Positions 58,445 through 64,000 of a DNA stretch of 64,000 bases are shown piece by piece. Source of the DNA: Pseudomonas sp. BN102 (GTDB taxonomy: Bacteria; Pseudomonadota; Gammaproteobacteria; Pseudomonadales; Pseudomonadaceae); the NCBI RefSeq assembly GCF_029871245.1, contig NZ_SSON01000080.1, forward strand, positions 310,001-374,000. Reading direction: 5' to 3'. The notes beneath the pieces were generated by a model that worked only from the letters and a program-made list of their open reading frames with translations, had not been told where the DNA came from and searched no databases. Each line of letters opens with the position of its first letter. The first letter of the stretch is position 1. The position numbers and the translations under genes are program-made.

Positions 58445-59452
58445 TTACTCGGTGTCCAAGTTGGATTTCAGGGGTTCGGGTGCATAGAGCGCGCTTTGGA
58501 ACTGCGGCACGTACTCGTATTTCATCATTTTCCCCAGCTTCAGGGACTTCATGAACGTAGAAAGGCTGCCTTCATTTAGCGCGAGGCTGACCGATTCTGC
58601 ACTCGTGCTAGAGGCGTGACTCAGTTGACGTGATACCGCATAGCCGTAGGCCAACTCTCCGCCATGACCGATATTTGTAAAACCATTGGTCACCAGTTCA
58701 ACTTCATCTGAAGGGTTACTCAACTTTTCTCCTTCAAAGACAACATCAACCTTGCCTGTTTCGCTATCAACGATCTCGAAGGTTACGGACTTATCATTTT
58801 CCCGGCGATTGATACCAGTCAACCACTTCGGCAAGTTATACCCGACCACGCCCCTTACCCTCGCAAGCTCGGTATTTACCGGGAGTTTCAATACGTACCC
58901 CCAGAAATCCTTGGAGATCGACTGACCAATAAGGGAGATGGGACCCAGGTTTGACGATCCAGGCTTGTTCGTGACAATGGACAGGGCAATTTCGTTATAG
59001 CTGTCGTTGTCGCAGTACTCATAAGAGTAAGCGGTAAAGGCGACCAGGCCTCTTCCCGGCCAAACCTGAAGAGGTTGGACTTTATCCAGGACTTCAGCAG
59101 GTATCAGCTCTCTCAGCTTGTCTAAGTCCGCTGTGAAGACCGCGGTAATTCTGTTGTTCTTGTAGTAGAAATTTGGCGAATAGGATTCGAATCCCATGTC
59201 GACCTTTGCTTTCTTGAGTCCCCTGAACCAACTCAGGTCAACGCCAGGGGCTTCGGACTCTATGGTGGAAAGAGGAGGATTGGAGCGGAAGCGGTCATAC
59301 AGACCACCTGCGACCACAGGAACTTCATGGCCGCCAATATTGATCATCACACTTCCAGCCGCTTTGACTTCGGCTGAATTTTCTGCCCATGCGAACGCCG
59401 AAACGGTATTCATGAGTATTCCCGCTATTACTGCAAAACTGCCGCCTTTCAT
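58445..59452 (-). CDS. exported acetoacetate-decarboxylase-family protein
   Basis: 335 residues. A signal peptide (1-23, MKGGSFAVIAGILMNTVSAFAWA) is followed by an ADC-like barrel: YSPNFYYKNNRITAVFTADLDKLRELIPAEV, QVWPGRGLVAFTAYSYEYCDNDSYNEIALSIVT, FWGYVLKLPVNTELARVRGVVGYNLPKWLTGI. The strand carrying the Schiff-base lysine in true ADC is not clearly matched, so decarboxylase activity is uncertain; an exported member is also unusual. The gene is visibly richer in A and T than its neighbours, pointing to acquisition. Its upstream promoter carries the MerR-type geometry. Confidence 0.75.
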   Translation of the reverse strand: MKGGSFAVIAGILMNTVSAFAWAENSAEVKAAGSVMINIGGHEVPVVAGGLYDRFRSNPPLSTIESEAPGVDLSWFRGLKKAKVDMGFESYSPNFYYKNNRITAVFTADLDKLRELIPAEVLDKVQPLQVWPGRGLVAFTAYSYEYCDNDSYNEIALSIVTNKPGSSNLGPISLIGQSISKDFWGYVLKLPVNTELARVRGVVGYNLPKWLTGINRRENDKSVTFEIVDSETGKVDVVFEGEKLSNPSDEVELVTNGFTNIGHGGELAYGYAVSRQLSHASSTSAESVSLALNEGSLSTFMKSLKLGKMMKYEYVPQFQSALYAPEPLKSNLDTE

Positions 59453-59615
59453 TTGCTGAATTCTCCGCCAAGTGGGTTATTGCCAATGTTTTGCGTTCAG
59501 GGAAATCCGCTTTGTCAGATTGGAATTCGGTCGAAACTGTCCTTTCATGTTCCTTGACCCAGTCTTGAGCCAATTTCCATCTGCCTGGGCATGCCCTGTG
59601 GAGCCCGCCGACAGC

Positions 59616-59646
59616 ACCCTAACTTTCAACTTAACTTTAAGGTCAA
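59616..59646 (-). promoter_or_regulatory. MerR-type promoter of the decarboxylase-like gene
   Basis: On the minus strand: -35 TTGACC (59646-59641), exactly 19 bases beginning TTAAAGTTAA, -10 TAGGGT (59621-59616). Same -35 extension and spacer length as at 57796-57826. Confidence 0.65.
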
Positions 59647-59848
59647 GCTTTTCTATGCGAGACCTCGGCTGGAGGAAGAAGCGCTCCTCGCAGAACGATG
59701 CGGGCAGGCGACTGCATGCCGAGCAGTGCGTCACCCCGACTGAAGATGCTGCGATCAATGGCCGGCTCGTGGCCGGCGAGGTGCCGTGACGAACAGTTGG
59801 ATGGGCTAGTGCGGGGAGAGGGACAACCCGTTAGCGGTAGGCTCGAGC

Positions 59849-59879
59849 TTGACCTTAATTTTAACTTTAAGGTTATGGT
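59849..59879 (+). promoter_or_regulatory. MerR-type promoter of the DJ-1/PfpI gene
   Basis: -35 TTGACC (59849-59854), 19-base spacer (TTAATTTTAACTTTAAGGT), -10 TATGGT (59874-59879). The dyad ACCTTAA/TTAAGGT is centred in the spacer. Third site with the same design. Confidence 0.7.
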
Positions 59880-59981
59880 GCTCCGTGGCTAATGTGTCGC
59901 GGCCGACGGCCAGTTTCCTAATAGCGAGTAACAGCGACACGTCTTCGGCATCTGCGAGGCCGACGGGTAGGTGATCTCAAC

Positions 59982-60665
59982 ATGACCAAGCGCATACTTC
60001 ACGTCGTCAGCAACGTCGCTCACTATGCAGATCCTTCCGAGCCTACCGGCTTGTGGTTGGCGGAACTGACCCATGCCTACCACGTGTTTTCCGCGAAAGG
60101 GTACGAGCAACGTCTCGTGAGTCCGAAGGGCGGAATCTCACCCCTGGAGCCCCGCTCTCTTAAATGGCCGCATGCTGATAGCACCGCAAAAGCCTGGCTA
60201 GCCGACAAGGCTCGCTTGGCCCTGCTATCGAACACGGCCAGGCCCGACGAGATCGATCCGGCTGACTTCGATGCGATCTACTTCACTGGCGGTCATGCTG
60301 TGATGTGGGACTTTCCCGATGACGCAGGCCTGCAGCGACTCACTCGAGAGATCTACGAACGTGGAGGGATCGTCTCTTCCGTCTGCCATGGCTACTGCGG
60401 ACTGCTGAACACGAAGCTGTCGGACGGTACGCTGCTGGTCGCCGGCCGCCGCGTCACTGGCTATTCCTGGGTTGAGGAAGTGTTGGCCGGTGTCGCGAAG
60501 AAGGTGCCTTACAACTCTGAGGAAGAGATGAAGCGGCGAGGAGCGTTGTACGAGAAAGCCCTGGTACCGTTCACAACGAAGGTCGTCGTCGATGCTCGGC
60601 TGGTGACCGGTCAGAATCCGCAGTCAGCCAAAGCGACGGCTGAGCAGGTTCCAGCACTCCTGTGA
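59982..60665 (+). CDS. DJ-1/PfpI-family protein (Hsp31/glyoxalase III-like)
   Basis: 227 residues, class I glutamine-amidotransferase-like fold. The nucleophile elbow SVCHGYCGLL carries Cys135-His136, and Glu20 in SEPTGLWLAEL matches the DJ-1/Hsp31 acid that tunes the cysteine; GGHAVMWDFPDD (103-114) is the Hsp31-type GGHG region. Members detoxify methylglyoxal or act as chaperones against carbonyl and oxidative stress. The promoter upstream has MerR-type geometry. Confidence 0.85.
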   Translation: MTKRILHVVSNVAHYADPSEPTGLWLAELTHAYHVFSAKGYEQRLVSPKGGISPLEPRSLKWPHADSTAKAWLADKARLALLSNTARPDEIDPADFDAIYFTGGHAVMWDFPDDAGLQRLTREIYERGGIVSSVCHGYCGLLNTKLSDGTLLVAGRRVTGYSWVEEVLAGVAKKVPYNSEEEMKRRGALYEKALVPFTTKVVVDARLVTGQNPQSAKATAEQVPALL

Positions 60666-60904
60666 TGACTTTCTGAGATTGTCAGGGGCGTTTTCCTGTT
60701 AATCCTCGCAGGTATCAGGACAGCACCGCCGTCAAACAAAGTACAGCCGCCAACCAGGCTGAATTGAGGGGCCATATCCGCCCTTCCTTGCTGCCCCTTG
60801 GTCTGCCGACTGAACTATCGCAGTCCGCGGCAAGGTCTGCTTTGGATCGGTTTCCTCTCCAGTCGATCACCTCGGCTTTCGCTCCAACCAGAACTCCGAG
60901 CCAA

Positions 60905-62080
60905 CTAGCCTGCGGAACCTGAATGGCGTGGCTGAACAATTGACGCACAGACTTTCTGGCCATCTCTCACCAGGCAGACAACTACCGCGGTGACGCCGAT
61001 ACAACAAAGGTAAAGGGCTTGCGGGCCTAACCGCTCCATGAGTGCACCTGCGACCAGTGGGCCGATGGTCGCACCGATACCGAACGTCACCAGCAGCACA
61101 CCTGCCACGGATACACGCAGCTCGGGCTCCAGATTGTCATTTGCATGGGCGACGCCAAGTGGATACAGGCAGAACTGCAGGAAGCCTATGACAGCACCAG
61201 CGAACATCACCCAGCCGAACTCCGGCGCATCGAGGAAGGCAAACGGCAAGTAGGCAGCGCAGAGCAAGGCAGCGGTCACTCGCACCAGGGCCACTCGAGA
61301 ATACCGATCCGACAGCATTCCGAGGGGAAGCTGGGCAAGAAGCCCCGCTGCGATGCTAAGCGCCATGAACTGACCGACCTGGGAGGAAGTGAATCCCAAT
61401 TGCGCCGCAAAGATCGGTGTCAATCCGTAGAAGCAGCCGCTCAACAGCCCCGACGCGAGAATGGTGCCCAACGCCTGGGGTAGGCGGCGGACGTAGAGCA
61501 TGGGCGGTATTCGTGCCTGGCTGATGGCGCTGGGGGGCATTCCGCTATGCAGCGCCATAGGCACCAGTCCGATGGCGAAAGCGATGGCGACCCCGGATAG
61601 GACCAGAGCATCCAGTCCGTCGCCGAGGCCAAGCAGCAATTGCCCCAGCATCATGCCGACATAGCTCGCCACCATGTACAACGACATCGCGCTGCCACGA
61701 CGGTCGCCCGGTGCGCAGTCGCTGAGCCAACTTTCGATGACCATCAACTGGCACATCATTGCCGCGCCGACGATGAACCTCAACGCCAGCCAGAGCGGCA
61801 ACCAGTCACTGAGCTGATAGCTGAGCACCGCGGTGACGATCACGCCGGCGCCTGCCACGAACGCACGTGCGTGAGAGACGCAATCGATCAGCCAGTAACC
61901 GATGCGTCCCCCCACCACCATACCCAGCGCATGGGCGGCCATAAGGCCGCCGCCCCAGAGTTCCGCGACACCCGCAGCATCCAGACGCAGGGCCAGGTAA
62001 GTCATCAGCAAGCTGGAACCCAGCTGCATCAGCAGGGCCGCAGCGTAAATCGTCCCGAACGCCTTGGTGAGTGCGAACAA
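60905..62080 (-). CDS. MFS transporter (YcaD-like)
   Basis: 391 residues, twelve predicted helices. Cytoplasmic loop motifs GRIGYWLID (about 57-65), WLSDCAPGDRRGSAMSLYMVASYVGMMLGQLLLG (about 122-155) and MLSDRYSRVALVR in the second half follow the YcaD/UMF branch. Substrate unknown. The start is a TTG at 62080 with only a weak GGGGA upstream; the first ATG would cut into helix one, so the TTG is preferred. It starts 31 bases after the cupin gene and probably ends the operon; uptake or efflux of the amine oxidised by the upstream enzyme is an inference. Confidence 0.8.
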   Translation of the reverse strand: MFALTKAFGTIYAAALLMQLGSSLLMTYLALRLDAAGVAELWGGGLMAAHALGMVVGGRIGYWLIDCVSHARAFVAGAGVIVTAVLSYQLSDWLPLWLALRFIVGAAMMCQLMVIESWLSDCAPGDRRGSAMSLYMVASYVGMMLGQLLLGLGDGLDALVLSGVAIAFAIGLVPMALHSGMPPSAISQARIPPMLYVRRLPQALGTILASGLLSGCFYGLTPIFAAQLGFTSSQVGQFMALSIAAGLLAQLPLGMLSDRYSRVALVRVTAALLCAAYLPFAFLDAPEFGWVMFAGAVIGFLQFCLYPLGVAHANDNLEPELRVSVAGVLLVTFGIGATIGPLVAGALMERLGPQALYLCCIGVTAVVVCLVRDGQKVCASIVQPRHSGSAG

Positions 62081-62111
62081 TTGGAGTCCCCAGGTCAGGT
62101 GTATCCGTCAA

Positions 62112-62483
62112 TTAGACGAGGCCGTGGCGCTGCTTCCAGTCGCCCGGATGCACAACGTAGCCGAACAGTGCGTGGCCGCCGTAGACGAGTTCGGTTCCTT
62201 CCGGAATCCAGAGCAGTTGCCCTGGCGCCACTCGATACAGCTCCCCGTTGGCCCTGAGTTCAAAGCACCCCTCGATGACGAAGATCACTTCGTCATAAAG
62301 CAGGGTCCAGGCCACCTCGGCGCCCTCCCAACGGGCAAAGCCGATCCCGAGATTCGGCGACACCTCGTTGCTGACTGCCCGGGCCACACTGGCGCTTCCG
62401 GGCGGCCCGCCACGGTGGGTGAAAGTCAGGTCGCGATGATCGACAAACAGCACCGGGCCTTTCCCGCTCGGGGCCCCGGTCAT
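62112..62483 (-). CDS. cupin-domain protein (EutQ-like)
   Basis: 123 residues, one small cupin barrel: WTLLYDEVIFVIEGCFELRANGELYRVAPGQLLWIPEGTELVYGGHALFGYVVHPGDW. The EutQ type lacks the full histidine set, so metal binding is uncertain. The ATG at 62483 overlaps the stop of the amine oxidase by four bases (ATGA) and has AGGAG upstream; the longer frame would overlap the upstream gene by 180 bases. Confidence 0.82.
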   Translation of the reverse strand: MTGAPSGKGPVLFVDHRDLTFTHRGGPPGSASVARAVSNEVSPNLGIGFARWEGAEVAWTLLYDEVIFVIEGCFELRANGELYRVAPGQLLWIPEGTELVYGGHALFGYVVHPGDWKQRHGLV

Positions 62484-63808
62484 ATCTCGCTCCTGCTGTT
62501 CCATGCTGCCCACCGAATGCGTGTCTTGACCCCCAACCCCAAGAATGGCTCCGGCGGATTGAGCGACGGCATCCCGGTCACCGCCCGAATGTCGCTCAGT
62601 TGTTCGGAATCGGTCCCGACGGCCATATCGGCCAGCAAGGTGCCGGAGATGGTGCCCCACGCCGCACCGACGCCGTTGTCGCAGGCCGTTGCGAAAACAC
62701 CTTCGTCGAGTTGACCGAAGTAGTTGGTGAAATTCCGCGAGATCGCGTAGACCCCACCCCAGGTGTGAGTGAAAGGCACATCGGCAAGGTGTGGGTACCG
62801 GGCGACAAAGGCCTTGCGATGATCCTCGCGGATCCTGGAGCGGGTCGCCTCATCGATGCTTCGCCCGTAACGAGGAACATGCTTGTAGGTGTTGCGAATG
62901 ATGAGACGGCGATCCTGGGTCATCCTCACGGTGGTACCCGCATGGTCGGCAGGCGTCAGCCCCCAATCGGCCTGGATACCTGTCGCGGCCATCTCGTTGT
63001 CGGTGAGCGGGCGTGTCCAGCTGGCGAACGTCATCACCGGCAACAGGCGATTGCGTAGGTAACCGAACTCCTGGGTGAAGATACTGGTGCCCAGCAGAAC
63101 TCTCGGCGTGCGGATCAGCCCCTCGTCGCCATGCAGGATCCAGCGCCCATCGGTGTCCTTTTCCAGGCGCCGGACAGGCGACTCTTCGAGTACCTCGACA
63201 TTCTTCGGAAGCGACGCGCCCAGCCCCCGCACCAATGCCGCCGGCTGCATGAGGTAGCAGCCTGGTGTGAAGATGGCGCGGCTGTAATAGCCGGTACCCA
63301 GCACCCCGGCGAGCTCTTCGCGTTCGACCAGGCGATAGGGTTCGCCAAGGTCGGACATCAGCTTCTCGAAATGATCGAGATAGGCCAGGCCGCGCGCGCC
63401 CACCGCGCCCTGGTACTTGCCGGCATGGGACCACTGGCAATCGATGCCGTGGCGACCAATCAGCGTTTGCAACTGGTCAATGGCCGCACGGTTGAGGCCG
63501 AGCAGTCGCTGCTTGTGCTGCGGATCGGGATGCTCCAGGGCGAACTTGTGTGGCAAGTCGATGACGAAGCCGGAGTTGCGGCCGGATGCCCCGTAACCGA
63601 TACGCTGGGCGTCCACCAGGACAATACGCGACTGCGGAAGGTGCTCGGCCAACCGGCGCGCCGCAGCGAGTCCTGCGAAGCCCGCGCCTATCACTACGTA
63701 GTCGGCCTTCTGCTCGCCAATCAGGCGCCTGCAGGGAAGCGGTTCAGGCAGCGCGGCGTACCAGCCACAACTGCGGTCGTCATGAGGCAGGTTAACGATA
63801 CTGTTCAT
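62480..63808 (-). CDS. FAD-dependent amine oxidase (DAO family, PuuB-like)
   Basis: 442 residues. FAD-binding VVIGAGFAGLAAARRL at 38-53 and the PuuB-type block YGASGRNSGFVIDLPHKFALEH (about 73-94). C-terminal TWGGVYAISRNFTNYFGQLDEGVFATACDNGVGAAWGTISGTLLADMAVG closes the FAD site. PuuB oxidises gamma-glutamylputrescine; related enzymes act on other N-substituted amines, so the substrate is open. The ATG at 63808 follows the upstream flavoprotein stop by 10 bases; a four-base overlap joins it to the cupin gene. Confidence 0.85.
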   Translation of the reverse strand: MNSIVNLPHDDRSCGWYAALPEPLPCRRLIGEQKADYVVIGAGFAGLAAARRLAEHLPQSRIVLVDAQRIGYGASGRNSGFVIDLPHKFALEHPDPQHKQRLLGLNRAAIDQLQTLIGRHGIDCQWSHAGKYQGAVGARGLAYLDHFEKLMSDLGEPYRLVEREELAGVLGTGYYSRAIFTPGCYLMQPAALVRGLGASLPKNVEVLEESPVRRLEKDTDGRWILHGDEGLIRTPRVLLGTSIFTQEFGYLRNRLLPVMTFASWTRPLTDNEMAATGIQADWGLTPADHAGTTVRMTQDRRLIIRNTYKHVPRYGRSIDEATRSRIREDHRKAFVARYPHLADVPFTHTWGGVYAISRNFTNYFGQLDEGVFATACDNGVGAAWGTISGTLLADMAVGTDSEQLSDIRAVTGMPSLNPPEPFLGLGVKTRIRWAAWNSRSEI

Positions 63809-63818
63809 TGGTCGGCCC

Positions 63819-64000
63819 TCAGGCCACGTTCGGTTGGGTGTCCTGACAGCTCTGCAGCCAGGCATTTCGTTTCAGTTGCGCCTGCCGTCCGAGGAGGACG
63901 AAGCCACGCATGGCCCCGGAAAGGTCATGGAAGGCTGCGCTCAGACCGTCACCGGTCGCATCGCAACGCCACTGACCTTCGCAATCGACAGGTGGCGGCA
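63819..64000 (-). CDS. C-terminus of a rubredoxin-reductase-like flavoprotein (partial)
   Basis: The last 59 codons before the TGA at 63821-63819; the rest lies beyond the window. The translation reads CEGQWRCDATGDGLSAAFHDLSGAMRGFVLLGRQAQLKR, resembling the small C-terminal domain of rubredoxin-NAD(+) reductases and related ferredoxin reductases. It stands 10 bases upstream of the amine oxidase gene, so the four genes form one operon. Family assignment rests on this short tail alone. Confidence 0.5.
   Translation of the reverse strand, partial: PPPVDCEGQWRCDATGDGLSAAFHDLSGAMRGFVLLGRQAQLKRNAWLQSCQDTQPNVA

Larger units (their letters stand above)
59453..59981. other. divergent control region with two MerR-type promoters
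   Basis: 529 bases between the decarboxylase-like gene and the DJ-1 gene. It holds two outward-facing MerR-type promoters (59616-59646 minus, 59849-59879 plus) about 200 bases apart. Frames of 60-100 codons between them have no recognisable product. The minus leader is about 164 bases, the plus leader about 100. Confidence 0.65.

Noticed and set aside
60715-60963. 82-codon minus-strand frame overlapping the end of the MFS gene
   Set aside because: No recognisable domain, and it overlaps the MFS 3' end in another frame; treated as chance.

Overview
The window is a GC-rich gammaproteobacterial chromosome segment, almost certainly from a Pseudomonas sensu lato close to the P. aeruginosa lineage. 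The gene order icd/idh - nudJ - mnmA - hflD - purB - roxA - aceA - nuoA..N - chemoreceptor - transporter - TlpQ-like receptor matches what I recall of P. aeruginosa PAO1 (about PA2623 to PA2654). NuoC and NuoD are fused, and REP-type palindromes sit between genes. No rRNA, tRNA, CRISPR array, intact insertion sequence or phage was seen.

Layout. 1-3053: divergent icd (cut by the window edge) and monomeric idh, two unrelated NADP isocitrate dehydrogenases. 3150-9954: housekeeping genes (nudJ, mnmA, hflD, purB, roxA) and a tightly packed GNAT / PLD-like / secretin-like trio. 10466-12061: aceA behind a 511-base upstream region. 12221-14934: an L,D-transpeptidase-like protein and a Tat-exported PhoX-type phosphatase with a candidate PHO box. 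15426-30306: the complete 13-gene nuo operon for respiratory complex I, with a Fur-like box upstream and a large hairpin between nuoF and nuoG. 30403-37176: an AI-2E transporter, a CtpM-type chemoreceptor, a YuiF-type transporter and a TlpQ-type chemoreceptor.

From 37394 the content is more accessory: a flavin reductase, a sigma-54-activator-like regulator lacking the GAFTGA loop, a GNAT/C39-like peptidase fusion, a membrane-anchored dihaem cytochrome c with a membrane-anchored catalase-like protein, a homocysteine methyltransferase, nfeD-slipin, ald, an EamA exporter, an I78-type lipoprotein, an RluA-type pseudouridine synthase and a lone lipoamide dehydrogenase. The block 53239-56512 (an RlmE-type methyltransferase, an FAD oxidoreductase, a TrmH-type methyltransferase) looks less GC-rich than its surroundings and may be acquired.

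The most interesting unit is 56794-60665. A MerR-family regulator lies among an alpha/beta hydrolase, an AT-rich exported acetoacetate-decarboxylase-like protein and a DJ-1/PfpI protein. Upstream of each of these three is a promoter with the same -35 (TTGACC followed by TTAA) and exactly 19 bases to a TA-N-GT -10, the long-spacer geometry that MerR activators work on. This looks like a compact local regulon. The window ends in a minus-strand operon: the tail of a rubredoxin-reductase-like flavoprotein, a PuuB-type amine oxidase, a cupin and an MFS transporter. Names rest on motif recognition and recalled family features; no database search was run.
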